A stretch of 64,000 nt of DNA from Capsaspora owczarzaki ATCC 30864. Lineage: Eukaryota; Opisthokonta; Filasterea. How positions within the stretch are numbered: the stretch's first letter is position 1; the number at the start of each line of letters is the position of its first letter. The position numbers were made by a program, and so were the translations under genes. Under the pieces are notes generated by a model. The model saw nothing but the letters and a program-made list of their open reading frames with translations, was not told where the DNA came from and did no database searches. The stretch spans positions 516,577 to 580,576 of the forward strand of contig NW_011887298.1 of the NCBI RefSeq assembly GCF_000151315.2. The letters are read 5' to 3'. Below are positions 21,457-34,100 of this stretch, in pieces.

Positions 21457-23567
21457 TTAGAAGGCAAACATGCGCTGGGCGTGAGAAGCCTGTCCAGGGG
21501 CCTGGAAAGCAAAGCTCTTGGCGGGCTCAGTCGAGAAGGTGAAGCCGGTTTGAGTGGCAGTGGGCATCATGTTCTGATCCTCAGCGTCCTCGGGAGTGCT
21601 GTCATCGCTAAAGTACTCGGTGACGATCTGGTTGGCCAGCTTGTAAATGGTGTCGTTGCGGTGGTGCTGGAGCTTTTCAATCTTGTCCATGCCACCAGCG
21701 GTCTCGATAAACTCGGCGTGGGGGTTGGAGCCATTGGCGAACTGGCCGAGCTTGAGAATACGGAGGTGAGCCTCGAGGGCAGAGGTGACGAGCTTGGCGT
21801 CAGAGTGGCTGAGCACCTCGCAGAGCGGGGGAATGCAGCCTTGGCCAATGGCAAAGCGGACTTGCTGGTCGCTGCCGCCAGTCAGGAGGTTGATGATGCA
21901 CCAGGAGGCCTCCTTGCGAGTGCGGGCTTCGCCCAAAGAGACGGCGTTGAGGACAAGCGGGAGCAGGTTGGCGTCGATGACCTGTGCGACTTGGCTGGCG
22001 GTGCCAGCAAGAATGTTGGACAGGCACCAGCAAGCCTCCTTTCGGATGTTCTCCTTGACCGAGCGGAGAAGAGTGCCAACGACGGAGAGGAAGCCACAGT
22101 CGAGAACAGTTTGAGTCTGGGCAGTGGTGCCAGTGACAATGTTGCCAAGAGCGCGCATCGCAGGGGTCTGAATGTTGGTGTCGGGGTGCTGGAGGAGCTC
22201 AACGAGGCGCTGGACGGCACCAGACTCGATAACAGCAGCAATCTGCTCTTCGTCGCTGTCGGCAATGTAGGAGAAGGCCCAGCAAGCGTCCGTCAGGGCA
22301 CCAACGCTGTCGGTGAAGTTCAGAACGGCGGCCAACGCGGGGATGGCGTCACGGATGATGGCAAAGTCGGGGGCGGGGTTCTTGCCGCGGCACAGGTTGC
22401 TAATAACCCAGGTGCCATTGGCCAGCAGGCTCTGGTTGCTGGTGCCGCTGAGCTTGTTCAGAACGCCAGCGAGAACGCCGTGGCGGAGAACGAGGTCACG
22501 GTAGTTGGCATTCTCGCCGGCAATGTTGCCCAAGGCCCACATGCCCTGCTCGACGACACGTTCGTCGTGGGACGACAGAAGCTGGCTAAAGACAGCAATG
22601 CCGCCGAGACGGACGACCAACTCTGTGTGCTGGGCAGTGCCGGACGCAATGTTGGTCAGAGTCCAGCTCGACTCAAACTGAAGGTCGGGGTTGTCGAATT
22701 GCTTGAGGTGCAACAGCAGGAACGGAACAACGCCAGTGTCGATGAGGCGATCAATGGGCGGGTTGCGCTCCTTGGAGACGATCTTGCGCAGGCAGTGGGC
22801 AGCGTTGAACACGGTGGCGTAATCCTGGCTGTTCATGACCTCCATGGCGTACTGCTCGAGCATGCCCACGTCGGCCTGAACGCGCTGCTTGCCAGTGGTG
22901 TTGGGTGCGGTCTCACTCTCGTCGTCGGACTCGTCCATGAAACGGCGCTTGAGCATCTGGTCGTCCTTGCTCTTCTTGCGAATATCGTCGGCCGCGTCCT
23001 GTCGCTTGCGGCGCACATCCTGCACAATGTTGTCACACACACACAGACACCGACATGGCATAACGCATAGCAATTCAAGTGAGTTGAGCGCGGCAAGCGA
23101 CAAAGAAAAACAGGAAAGCAGCTAGAAGCTTCGTTTTTTTGAAATCCAAGAAACGTCTTGCGACGAAGAAAAAGAGAAAAACGAAAACGACGATCTTCAA
23201 TCCCTTTTGCACTCAAAAGCAGCCACCCATGCCACGAAGAGGAGCACAGTTGGACTCGATCTCAACGAAGCAGAAAAAGTCGAACGTCAACGACAGCACA
23301 TTAAAATCAAAACAAGATTGCAAAATCGCTCAAAAAGCTCCAAAAAGCCGTTTCAAATTTGAATTTCAACGCCGTTTGTTCCAGAAAAAGAAGGAAAAAA
23401 CAACAATAAAAAAACAACGTGGTCGGTCGCTTTCATACGCAATGTGGGGGATAAGAACAGCGAGAAGAGATGCGAGGGGAGATGCGAGGAGAGAGAGAGA
23501 GCAAGGGCAGTGTGCTTACCGCGAGGCTCGAGTTGACGTCCTTGACGTTCTTTCGTGGAGGCAGCAT
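21457..23567 (-). CDS. Importin subunit alpha (karyopherin alpha)
   Basis: Adaptor that binds classical nuclear localisation signals with its armadillo repeats and importin beta with its N-terminal IBB domain. Exon 1 is 23567-23520 (MLPPRKNVKDVNSSLA) and exon 2 is 23019-21457, separated by a 500-nt intron, giving 536 residues. The IBB segment is DVRRKRQDAADDIRKKSKDD followed by QMLKRR. About ten ARM repeats follow with the NLS-binding Trp/Asn ladder (ESSWTLTNIASG, EQGMWALGNIAGEN, ANGTWVISNLCRG, DACWAFSYIADS, KEACWCLSNILAG, KEASWCIINLLTGG). The acidic C-terminus would be the CAS export site. The frame remains open upstream of exon 2, but that translation is intron. Its partner importin beta is 34 kb away in the same window. 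Confidence 0.96.
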
Positions 23568-23814
23568 TTTTGTGAAAGTTTTTGTGTGAAATGTGAAACA
23601 ATTGGGGGAGAAAAAAAAGCCAAACTTTCTGCAGATGCCACAGAAGCAAACAGAGGCAAACAGAGGCAAACAGTGAGTCAACAATAGAGAGAGATGATAA
23701 TGATAACAAGAAGAAGATGGAGATGATGATTCAACCGTCGATGAAAGCGTCGAAAGCGGGGTGGAAAAACAAGCAAAAACATTTACAAATACAAAAGTAG
23801 ACTGAAAATCCAAA

Positions 23815-24174
23815 TTGGGTTGTGGTGCTCGCCATTTACAACTCGAGATCTTTGTACCCCGGAGCGTCAACGGAAATTCAATCCGTGTGCAAGCAATTCA
23901 AGTGCTTTGTGACTGGAGAAATCGTCCCGACATCTCCGATGACGACGATGACAACTGCTTGACTTTGGTTGTCAAAAATGAGCGAAGTGAAACTCAATAT
24001 CGTTGCGACCTGAGCCCGACTTTCGTCGATTCGAATACGGAGCTTGCAACGTTCTTGCCGGCGAGTAATCCGATATTCCGACAAATCCCCAAGGGTTGGA
24101 AAATTACAGCTTACTATTCTTTTTCGGATGGTTCGGATGTGCGATGTGCCTCGCTTTATGTTGGATACATCTAA
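23815..24174 (+). CDS. Small hypothetical protein or gene remnant
   Basis: A 119-codon ORF lying in the upstream region of importin alpha, on the opposite strand. It has protein-like texture: alternating hydrophobic strands (LEIFVPRSV, IRVQAIQVLCDW, CLTLVVKN, WKITAYYSFS, CASLYVGYI) around an Asp-rich turn, suggesting a beta-sandwich fragment. I recognise no family. It has no clear upstream exon or promoter, so it could be a remnant of a larger gene or chance. It is included because its composition differs from the many shadow ORFs nearby. Confidence 0.3.
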   Translation: MGCGARHLQLEIFVPRSVNGNSIRVQAIQVLCDWRNRPDISDDDDDNCLTLVVKNERSETQYRCDLSPTFVDSNTELATFLPASNPIFRQIPKGWKITAYYSFSDGSDVRCASLYVGYI

Positions 24175-24555
24175 CCACAAACTCTTTGGACTCTTTGCAT
24201 GCAAACCCCCCCCCCCCGGTCTCCATTGTTGAGTAAATTGAACGTTCCCTACAGTGTTCCAACGCGTTTTACCATCCACACTTTTTGTAAATAATGGAAA
24301 TTGGAGACAGGTAAAGTCATGGAAAGGGGGAGGCTGAGGTGATTGCAGGGCTCCACTGCCGCTCCCCCCCCCTTTTTTTTTTGTCTGGAATGTCACTGCC
24401 AATTCATGCTAGAATGGATCCGCAGCTATCGTTTACTGAGAATTTTGTGAAGAACGAGGCAGAACTCAGTCTCTTTGAAACAATCATCATTGTGCAGCAC
24501 GTCAAGTCGCGCTCCAGCCCCACTTCACTTGAGCTGCTCTGCTCTGCTCGACCAA

Positions 24556-27500
24556 ATGGAGGACTCGGAACTCACCTCTGAGCTCCTGACGAGCGCTGCA
24601 CAGGCCGAAGCGGGACTCTTGCTTGTTGACGGGACGTCGTTCCATGCGATGGATGATGGCGAAGAAGCAGCCGCAGCAGCCAAGACTGTGAGGGCAATCT
24701 CGACCGAGGCAGAGTCGGATCGCAGGCGCGACGCATCTCAGAACGAGGCTACTGAGCAGGCCGAACAAGCCGAGCAAGATACGAGTGTCGGCATGTCGCT
24801 CATTGACGATGACATCCGGCTTGGCCGCTCAGAAGAAGATTGCAACGATCAAGATTGGAACACGTTCCAAAGTTCGCTCATGCTGGCTAGCAATGCCAAT
24901 GTCGAAAGTTCTCTTCAGTTCCCGGATGCTGTGCGTACCGAAGTGGGAGTGGTTGAATCCCAGGGCTCAACTGCTGAGAATGCCCAACGCCAAACCCCCC
25001 CCCCGACTCATATCCATCCATTTTGTTATTGTTGTTGTTGCTGTTGATCGCATTTGACCCATTCGTTGCGGATGCCGTTGCGGATGCGCAGGGTGCAATA
25101 ACGGCGCTTCAACGAGCTCCAGCACACCTTCTGGAAGAGCTGGGCGATCAAACAGTTGCAGTGAAGATGGGTGGAATGGCTCCCGAGGTACTGCCGCTCA
25201 AGTTGCGGTGGTTGACCATCGACCAGGTCCGCATGTCAAGTGCAGGGATGTTGATCAAGCCTCCAGCCACATTCGGCGAGCACTCTCTTCCTCACGCAAT
25301 CGACAATTGCGAAGTGACATCCGCAGACGACTGTGTGCCTTCCACTTCTGTGCTGTGTCGAGCGCAGCACCGCTACTACAGTAACATTACCAACCGGTTG
25401 CTATCGCGGGAGATTTCTTCTCCGGTGTTAATGTCGACTTGGAGATCCCAGCGGTATGTTGACGGCGGTGGTTGTCGGGTTGGTTTGTTGATTGCTCGCT
25501 TTTGCTCGCTTTTGCTCACTTTGCTCACTTTTGCTCACTTTTGCTCACTTTTGCTCACTTTTGCTCACTTTTGTGGCCGTCTGAAACTGCTCCCCCGAGT
25601 TCAGAGCATACGCACAATGCATCTACCCAAATACTACCTTTTACGATGTCAAAGTCCCGCTCAGCCAGATGACCTTGTTCTCGCCAGATGGGAACTATCT
25701 CATCACGTTTGGGATATCCACGCCTACCTTGCGCGTCTACAAGCTTGTGGTACGAATGAGCACGGTCGAGCGGGTGGCGGGTGGGGGGGGAGGAAGAGCA
25801 AAAGAAAAAAAAAAGCTGCTTAATAACAAGAGCCTTATCATGTGCCAACTTCGAGTTTTTGTTTGCTGTCGGGCTTTTGGTCAGCGACCGACACTGCTGG
25901 ACGAAGAAATTTTGACGGACGCTTCGACCGCTCGAGACCGTCTATTTGAGGACTTCTTCAGCCCTCATTTCGAGCTCTCCTTTGCACACGAAGGCAGTTG
26001 GCTTCACAAGGTAGTTGACCCACCTGAACGGATGCGGTTGGATGGAAAATCATCTGCGCGATTCTGATCTCATCGTTTCGGTGAACACTTGTGCTTTCAG
26101 GACATTGCGCTATTTGCAAATCAAGGCAGACATCTTATCGTGGCCACTGCCTCAGAGACTCCGCGACCAGCTGCAATTGATATCGACGCTGCGCTAGTTC
26201 CCTGCAGCTTGGAAAACAGTAAGTCGAGCCGACGCTGCAATGCTTTCTTAAGCCTTGCGTGCGTCTTTCTGACCCAATCCCGATTGTGGCTGCTCTTCAC
26301 CAGTCACCCTCCACGTCGTGGAGCTTGCGACAGGCGCGCTATTAGACCAACGGCGCTTTTTGAAGGAAGTCCCAAACTGGGGACACACGCACATTCACCT
26401 CCAAGACGACCTGCTCTCTGTGTTGTCGCTGCGCGAGCAAACAATTACCATTTTCAAGGTATCCAGTCTGACATGGATTGAGTTTTCGTTCCTTTTCCTT
26501 CATTCACTTTTTTGAATGCCCCGCTTGTTTTCCCCCCTTTTTTCCACAGGTGAAGCGGTCCGGTGAGTTGGCCGAGCTTGTATGTTTCGGCCAGCAATGT
26601 TTTCCGGACGATGAGCAAGAAATCCAACGAATCCACCGCGCGGCAGCAGCTTATCAAGCAGTGAGTTGCACATCAGCAAGTCGCCTTCGTTTTGTGAATG
26701 CGAAAGTGGTTTTGAAACGTCCTCACAAACCCCGCCTCACCTCCCGCTTGTCCAATTGCTTCATCAGTCAATTCCGACGGCGAGGGTGACTGTGCCGTCA
26801 TTCTCTAGTGGCACCGTTGTTTCCGCCGCAACGACCCGCCCTTCTTCGATTCCGCGATGGCGGGGACAGAATCTTTCCCTGCACGGGGGGCCCAGCGCAT
26901 TCACCTCTGGCATTCAGCCGTCGTCCTTGCTTGCTGCGGCAAGCCAACTAACGGTTGCCGCGCGTCTTCGAGAAGACTCGGGAGCTCTGCCTTCCGGCAG
27001 TCCGCCGTACACTGGCATTCGTCAGCGGTTCCTGTCCTTTATGATGCGCCGAGCGGCAGCAAGTGCCGACCCAGTCAAGGCGCTTCGACGCTTCTACTTT
27101 CGCTTTGACAAGCTGGCGAGTGCGCTCATGATTGAAGCGCAGCTCCTGGATCCGGCACACGTTCTGATTTGCTTTTCCAGCCATTTGCCAATCGTCAATA
27201 ACGCGCTGCAGCTTCGCACGCTCATCCCAGAGCTCACCCACGAGGTTGGCCAGGAGTCGGTCCATTTTGTCATTTACAACCACGTGACGGCCGAAATCAT
27301 CGCAGGCTTTGAGAGCGACTCTGAGAGCCTCGGGACAATGTTTACGCTATTCTACGAGCAGTTTTGCTCCCATCCGGAAGTTGGAAACGCCAACTGGATG
27401 GATGGGCCCTGCAGCAGTCTCTACTGGCGTGAGCAGTACAGGCGACAGCTGGCGTTTCTTCCAAAAGGCAATGTGTGGGCTCGGAGGTTGCTGTATCAGC

Positions 27501-28098
27501 GGTGGCTCTTGAATCTCCCCCTCACGGCGCAGGTAGTGTTTTCGTTCATTTTTTTGCTCTTCTTCTTCTTCTTTTTGCTTCTTTTTTCGTTCAGGGAGCG
27601 ACTGCTTGCTGTTCCTAGCTCAATTTCTTTGTTGGTTTTTTGCTTTTTGGGTTGCAGATTCATAATTCCAGCCCATACTTGGATGCCTCGTTGTTCGCGT
27701 TCGAGGAAAATGCCATTTCCAGCATCTCCAAGAACTATCGATGCGTGGAAAACCCCATTCCATTCTTTTCTCGAGCTGTAAGTGCTTTTGGCGCAAGTCC
27801 GGTTGTCTGTTTCCGCACTGTAGCTCACACCATCGTGTGCTCCTCTTCCGCGTCCCCCCCCCTCTCGCCCTTCAATGCTGCTGCTGGCACATTCTGGGAA
27901 ATGCGCGTGCTTACGTCGTACCAGACTGGCGCACTAAAGTTTCACATTTCTACCAACGTGCCTGGTCCTGCTGCTGCCGAGCCGCGGTATCAAACCCAAA
28001 CCTTCCATCCTTATCTACCGTTTGGGATAACAACTCGGTTCATGACCCTCCACGCACCAGTGACAAACTTTCACTTTCGCACACAAGACAAGGAATGA
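24556..28098 (+). CDS. DET1: DET1 homologue (CRL4 ubiquitin-ligase adaptor), nine exons
   Basis: DET1 joins DDB1 and COP10/UBE2-type partners to regulate CUL4 ubiquitin ligases and protein turnover in the nucleus. Exons: 24556 to about 24950 (donor uncertain), 25092-25453, 25605-25749, 25885-26010, 26101-26218, 26304-26458, 26550-26660, 26768-27532, 27658-28098. Matches include TFYDVKVPLSQMTLFSPDGN, DRLFEDFFSPHFEL, HLQDDLLSVLSLREQTITIF, GIRQRFLSFMMRRA, LRRFYFRFDKLASALMIEAQ, FVIYNHVTAEIIAGFES, SSPYLDASLFAFEEN, GALKFHIS and TFHPYLPF. The N-terminal about 130 residues are an acidic, Ala/Glu-rich extension absent from animal DET1. A GTAAGT lies in frame in the last exon, but I found no acceptor, so I left that exon continuous. 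The family call is strong; some boundaries are approximate. Confidence 0.88.
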
Positions 28099-28269
28099 AC
28101 AACGTAGTTTGTTGCCGCGGTAAAACACCCTATTATTGTTGTGCACCGAAACAAAAAGGAAAGAAACAAACACTTACACAAAACAAGACCAACAAAACGA
28201 CAAAAAAAAAAAAAGCTACTAGAACACCAACAGCACAAGGACGAGGCGGAGGAGTACAACTGGACAGAC

Positions 28270-29294
28270 TTAGAAAACGGCCGAGTTCAACCGGTCTGCG
28301 ATTGACAATTGTGTGCGCGTTAGGCTGGAGAGATACATGACCATGAGCAAATCCTGTAGGTTGGAGTTGAAGAGCTTTTCGAATTGTGCAGCCTCGAACT
28401 TTGGCACCGAGGAGGCAGCGTCCGAGAGCATTCGGCCAAGCTCGGCGTCTGAAGGAACTTTGCCAGCCTACAAATAGACGATAGAGTGGTGTGATTGGCA
28501 GCCAACAGTGAGACAAGGAAAAAAAAAAAACGAGAGCGGACGATGGCAGGGGCAACGCATCTGGCAGCCATGCCATCATCACGACGGAAAACAAAAACAC
28601 CGACGACAACAAAGCAACAAAGAAAGGAACGCACCAAAACCTTTTCAACGTGGGCCACAGCCGTGGCAAGATGACTTTGAAGCTTGATGATGGAAGCTTC
28701 GAGAGTATCGAGCTCAGTGAGGAGCGGGGTGGCGCGGTTGGGGGCTGCCCGTGTTCGCTGCAAGAGATTGATGCCGACACGGTCGGCCTCAAACATTTTG
28801 ACCTCGCACTTGACGGGAGCGAAAACGACGCCGCCGGGACGATCGGACGTACCGAGAGGTGCTCCAGTGAAGGCCTGGACACCAAGCTTGCCGCCACGCA
28901 TGGCAGTATCAACCGTGAGCAGAATGGGGGATGCTGTCAAGTCTGAATAGAACTGGGTGTGAACGGTGACCGAGTGGCTCGTAATCTCGTCGCCAGTCGT
29001 GTACCAGCCAACAACCTGCTCCCTGGGTGCGATTCGCTTGTGCAGGCGCAGCATCAGCTTGTGATGAGCAAGATCGAGGTGCACATCTGCTGCAGCATCC
29101 ATGTGCGGGAGCGCAAAGCAGTTGGACACTTCGACAATGCCGTCGTGCACAGAGCCCAGCAGAGTGCCAATAACGCGCTTCTGGTTCTCGTTTCGTCGAG
29201 TAAAGTGGTCAATGATGGTCAACAGCACCACAGGCTGCACGCGGACCTCGAGGCTGAGCCCGCGCTCGTTGAGGAAGATGGGACCGTCTGCCAT
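28270..29294 (-). CDS. EIF3F: Translation initiation factor eIF3 subunit f (MPN domain)
   Basis: Component of the eIF3 complex that organises the 43S pre-initiation complex. Exons 29294-28635 and 28467-28270 give 285 residues. The MPN domain covers about residues 10-145 (VVLLTIIDHFTRRNENQKRV, IGTLLGSVHDGIVEVSNCFA, VVGWYTTGDEITSHSVTVH). It lacks the JAMM metal-binding HxH...D arrangement, as is typical of eIF3f. The C-terminal helices carry the conserved LFNSNLQDLLMVMYLSSLTR. The start (MADGPIFL) was chosen because upstream in-frame residues have no family match. Assignment is firm. Confidence 0.94.
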
Positions 29295-29991
29295 TTTATG
29301 TTGTTGGACCTGCACGAAAGAAATCACAAAGCAAAGACGCAGAGCTGGAGAAGGTGAGCGATTCGATGAACGAACAGGAGTCACAAGGCGTCACCCTTCC
29401 CCCTCTTTGAGGTAGCCAACGTCGCACAGAGGTTGTTGCGCTTGTCAAGCACTTGGGCCAGAGATCTCTGCTGCGTTATTGCTGAGCCCTTTTCCACCGG
29501 GGTCTTCCCCTCCATGCAACCTGCCCCCGCCTTTTTGAGCGCATTTCGTAGACAGATCAAGAGACTCGCGTCGCACAACAACAGTGGCGCAGAGTGTCAA
29601 GCACAACAGGGGAACTGGCAACACAGCGAGCCAAGATGGCTGTTGGCGGCCGCGTGTCGCAATCCTGACCCAATCGACCTTTTCTTCCCTCTTCACCGCG
29701 CAGAGCCCACTCGGCGGCGGGCTCACAGCAAGTGAGGGTGTCAAGCAAGGAATGGCCGCAAGCTCGCTGTTCAATGGAACCAAGTCCCTCCCTCTCCTTG
29801 CTTGCGCTTCTCTTTTCCTCTAATGCAACTTCCAGCCAAAAATCAAAGAAAAAAAAAAACTCACAAAAAAAAAAAAAAAAAAAAAAAGGAATAAAATAAA
29901 ATATAAAATAAAATAAAAATCAAAGAAAAAAAAAAAGTTATGAAAAAAAAGACAACCGAAAATGGGCGCTCGTTCTCTCTTGATCCTGACA
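29295..29991. other. Divergent intergenic region between eIF3f and eS27
   Basis: About 700 bp between two outward-facing translation genes. It includes long A tracts near 29850-29930 just upstream of the eS27 start. ORFs across it have no domain and overlap on both strands. It likely holds both promoters. Confidence 0.45.
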
Positions 29992-30892
29992 ATGCCGGTG
30001 TGTACTTTCCGTCCCTCGCCATCCGTATCGCCAATCCGGTGCAGGACACCCTGCTGAACAAGATGGGCTGAAGAAGGGGAGGGGTTGCAATGCGAAGAGG
30101 GGTCGAACGGACGTCGGCAAGTTGAGGGGCGTTGGTTGAAGCTCGACCGTTCCAGAACCAACAACCCGTTCGCCAGCCTTTCCTGCGTCCGGCGGCTTCT
30201 TCGACGACCCCTCAGTGGTCTCGTTTGGACATGACTCGTGGAGTGGGCATGCCCTGTGGGGCTTGCTGCGGCTGGGGGACGTGCTGGGCGCTGCGAAAGA
30301 GCGCTTTCAGAGCTCGATCGGTCGGTCTCCTTCAACCCCCCCCCCTTCCGTCCCGCGCAGCTGGAGGGTCGCTCCATGCTTCACCCAGCTTGCTCATCGG
30401 AGGACCGTCCGAAAGCGCGCGACTTGAGAGGCATGGGGGCCCAAAGCCCTGATCGGCCCGCTCTCTTCTCCCCCATTTGTCGTTTGTCCCCATTCAACCT
30501 CAACTCACCTTTACTTTGATTGCTCTAACCCCCTTTCCAGCTCGCTCGCGACCTCTTGCACCCCACCCTTGAGGACGAAAAGTCCAAGCACAAGCTGAAG
30601 CGACTTGTGCAGAGCCCTGACTCGTTCTTCATGGACGTCAAGTGCCCTGGCTGCTACGCCATCACCACCGTCTTCTCGCACGCCCAGACTGTCGTCCAGT
30701 GCACCGGCTGCTCCACCGTTCTCTGCCAGCCCACTGGTGGCCGTGCCCGCCTCACCGAGGGTAAGTTTCTTGCTTCTTTGTTTTTTTTTTCCGGGTTTTT
30801 CTGTGCCACATGCTGACTTTGATTTTTTGTTTTGCTCGTCCTGTTTTGCTTTGTGCTCGATAGGCTGCTCCTTCCGCAAGAAGGTCCAGTAA
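29992..30892 (+). CDS. RPS27: 40S ribosomal protein eS27 (RPS27)
   Basis: Zinc-binding protein of the small ribosomal subunit. Three exons: 29992-29997 (Met-Pro only), 30541-30760 and 30864-30892, giving 84 residues, the exact family length. The four-cysteine zinc ribbon is CPGCY ... CTGCSTVLC, embedded in [20 protein letters not shown], and the C-terminus is CSFRKKVQ. I placed the start by searching for ATG-CCG directly before a donor (GTGTGT), matching the family N-terminus [10 protein letters not shown]. The leader just before the ATG is pyrimidine-rich (cgttctctcttgatcc), as in TOP mRNAs. Intron 1 is 543 nt and GC-rich, unlike the T-rich introns nearby. Confidence 0.92.
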
Positions 30893-31160
30893 AGAATGAC
30901 TCTACCCTTCTCAATGGAAGTTGCGTGTATTTCATTCTTTTGAACTGTTGTGGATTGTGGAAAACCAATTACAAAATTTTCCATCCTCTTCCATTCTCCC
31001 CCCCCCCTTTCACTTCCGGGCAGTCGTTTTGTTCCAACGTTTGCTGTTTCTGCTTGCTTCAGATCTATTTGACTGTTGCAGGTTTGGAAGCTCGAAGCAA
31101 CACGGCACTAACGGGGAAAATTGTTGTATTGGATCAAACACGCTGTTTCAAACGAGGTTT

Positions 31161-34100
31161 TCATTGAGATCGACAGTGATGGTGGTCGTTGTCGTGCTCG
31201 CGATAAGCGGCCTCTTGCAGCTGTAATGCCATTTGATGGTCTCGCTCAACTTGAGATAAGTGGCTCGAGGCGCCTTCCAACACTACTTCGTTTCGTTCCT
31301 TGCTGTGTTTGCGACTGTGGCTGTGCCACGGAAGCAGGTGCCTGTGTTTGTCGTGGTGATGGTCCTTGTCGTGCGAGGCGATCTTGTTGAGCTGCTGCTG
31401 CTGCTCGTGCTGCTGTTGTTGACGACGCTCCTCTGCAAGTTGCACTTGTCGCATCTGCTCGCGATGCGCCGCCACGGTCTGGACATGTTGGTCGCTCTCC
31501 TCTTGCGTGCAGAGCTCATAGAAGAGCAGATAGCTTTCGCGCACAATGCGGTCCATGTGCACGCGAGTGCTGGGGGATGATGAGGACGAGTTGGACCAGA
31601 ACAGCTCTGGGCAGGCCACCACCGTCGGCGTGTTGGTGTCATCAAACAGCACCCAGTCATCGTACTCGTTGGCAGCATAGGTCACATAGTGGCCACTGGT
31701 CGACGTCTCGCCGCGATGGCACACGATAGCGACCAGTCGCGCTCGCGTTGCCAGATTCCCGCCTTTTTCTTCAGCAAACAGAGTGGTCAAGTCAACCATC
31801 GTTTGCAACTGCACTGGTCGGTGGCTTTTGCGCAGGCAGTTGTTGGCGCGATCGTACCAGTACCGCTTGAGTTGAACGGGGAAGATTGGGCGCGAAAACA
31901 GATGCGCGGTACCTGGACCAACAATGCCATTGCCACCACCACCACCGGTAGCACCAGACATTGCGTTCAGGATGCTGCCGGGGGACTGCGGTTGCTGGCT
32001 GAGCTGTGTCGACAGTTGCGAAGCCCGCCGATGCCCTTGGCTGAGCGCCGTCGTGTAGCCGCCAATGAATTTCAGGTGGAGATTGGCCGGCACGGACTCT
32101 GTCGTGTGGGGATCGAGTACGGGAGGCGACTCGAACGGGTCGTCGCTGGCAATGTCTCGCTGGTGCACATGTTGCCACTCGGCGTCGAAGGCTCCCATTT
32201 TCTTGCCAAGCCCAGGCGCCTGTGTCACTTCGACCCAGTGCTGGCTCTGAAGGTCAGGGAACGGGGACGTAGCTTCGAATGCGTGGAAGCCGTCAGCCGG
32301 GTCAATGTCATCATGGTGGTCGTGAATGTTGACAAGGCGGTCACGAGGCGGAATCGGATTGTGGTCTGGGTTGCGCGGAACCGAGCGCTCGACAAAGACT
32401 TCTTCTACGCGCAGGTAATTGTCCAACAGCGTGGTAAGGCCGACCGACTGGCTCTCCTGCTCGGCGGGCGATTTGAGCGAGAGCGAGTCCACCACCGCAA
32501 CCGGCACCATGCGCTGCAATTCAACTCGCTCGTCGCCTGGCTCTTGCACACCACGATGATGCAACACTTGGTCGATGGCAATTTGAGGCAAGTTGAACAG
32601 GTCGGTGAGGAAGTAAAACAGCTCTGCAGTATCTTGCTGCCCCGACGACACGAGCCTGTTGGAGTGTTCCAGGGTGACAACCAACTCGGCGAGTCTGGCC
32701 TCCACGTCTGCATCTGCCCCTTGGGGGCGATGTGACGCAGGCGCCGAGTACGAGTGCGGTGCGGACGGAGGTGAGGCGGACCGGGACGAAGGCGCCACAA
32801 GATCGTGATAGAATTCGGGACGCGCATGCATAGCGAGCACGGCAACAAATCGCTCAAAAGTCCACTCGATGGTGTCGAGCGTCAACGGCATGGTTTCGGG
32901 GACTGGGGCGGAACGACGGGGAGCAGAGTGCTCCGCGGTGGGAAGAAGCGAGTTTTGATTTTGATTTTGATTTTGCACGGGCCGCAGCGCAGCATTCGCA
33001 CCATTGACAATGTCATGGAACACGGGGACGTCACTCGGCCGCACCCCGGGAGCTGAGGGCTGTTGCATGGTGCTACCAACACTGCCAGCACCCGATTCGT
33101 TCATTTGTTGGTGGAGCGAGCGGGCAAACTCCAAGTCTCTTTGCTCCATGCGGCGCTTCTCGTCTTCGTAGCTGTGGGTCTGGCTCTGCGGGAACGCGGA
33201 AGAGTTGGAGGAAGAAGAGGAGAACGAGGCGGATTCCTGGGCTTGCAATCGTAATGCCATTTCATGATCGTCGTGCTCGCGTTGCGCAACTTCTGAGGCA
33301 GACGGCTGAGACTCGAGGGCGTCTCGCATAAACCCACAGCTAACCAGACGCACACGGAGTTCTTGCATGAACGGCGCCCCAACGAGGCCACCGCTGCGGA
33401 GAAGATTAATCACAAGGACCATCCACTGCTGCAAGCCTTTGATACTCAACGCTTGCTGTCTGCGTTTCCGCATTGCGTCGATCGACGACGCTGAGGGATT
33501 TCGGGAGTTCTCTGGTGGCGGTGCGGGTATGGCGATGGGAAGCTGCAACATGCCTTCGAACGTGTCTTGACGCGCAAACAGGGCAAAGAGCAGAGCATCA
33601 ATGTAGCAAGTGTTGCCAGCGTTGCTGATACCCTGCAATCCGGTCCAGGTCGAGCTCGGCGCTTGTTCGGCACCAACGGAGGTTTCCATGCTGGAAGGAA
33701 GGACGTACAATCTGGCCGCCTTGTTCCAGCGCTGCAACCAGTCTGCAGCAACATCCACGTTCCAATCGCATGCTGCAAGCAGCAATCGAGCGTCTTTGGC
33801 AGCGAGGGGCGACTCGAGCGCTAATTCTTCATCTATTCAAAGTGTACGCCAAATTGCATCAGTATGTGATTCAGAAGGTGAGTAACCGGTGAACTGGAGC
33901 CTTTTTCGTTTCTTTGGAGTGTTAGTTTTTGTGGAGGTTTTTTGTTTTTGTGTTGGGTGCTCAGTTTCCACCCAAAGTCTGAGCAAAAGTACGCACGCAC
34001 GGTTTCGTCAACAACGCCTCCACATTCCCCAAACCAAACCAAGCAGATGCCGCGGTTTCTGGCTCGACTCTGATTGAAGCTGCTCCATATAGCGTTTGAG

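Noticed and set aside
21481-23070. 529-codon plus-strand ORF opposite importin alpha
   Set aside because: It is antisense to the ARM repeats, and its low-complexity Val/Leu/Gly/Glu composition is typical of a shadow frame in GC-rich coding sequence.
23020-23519. Importin alpha N-terminus read straight through upstream of exon 2
   Set aside because: The upstream residues are intron translation. A 16-codon exon with the proper IBB beginning lies at 23567-23520.
27781-27898. An additional intron in the last DET1 exon, beginning GTAAGT
   Set aside because: No acceptor in a suitable phase was found before the next conserved block, and the frame stays open.
33833-33900. Extra USP exon reading LLNHILMQFGVHFE upstream of the UBA-like region
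   Set aside because: It ends in a stop and could be joined only by a 15-nt intron. Exon 34573-34423 joins in phase instead.
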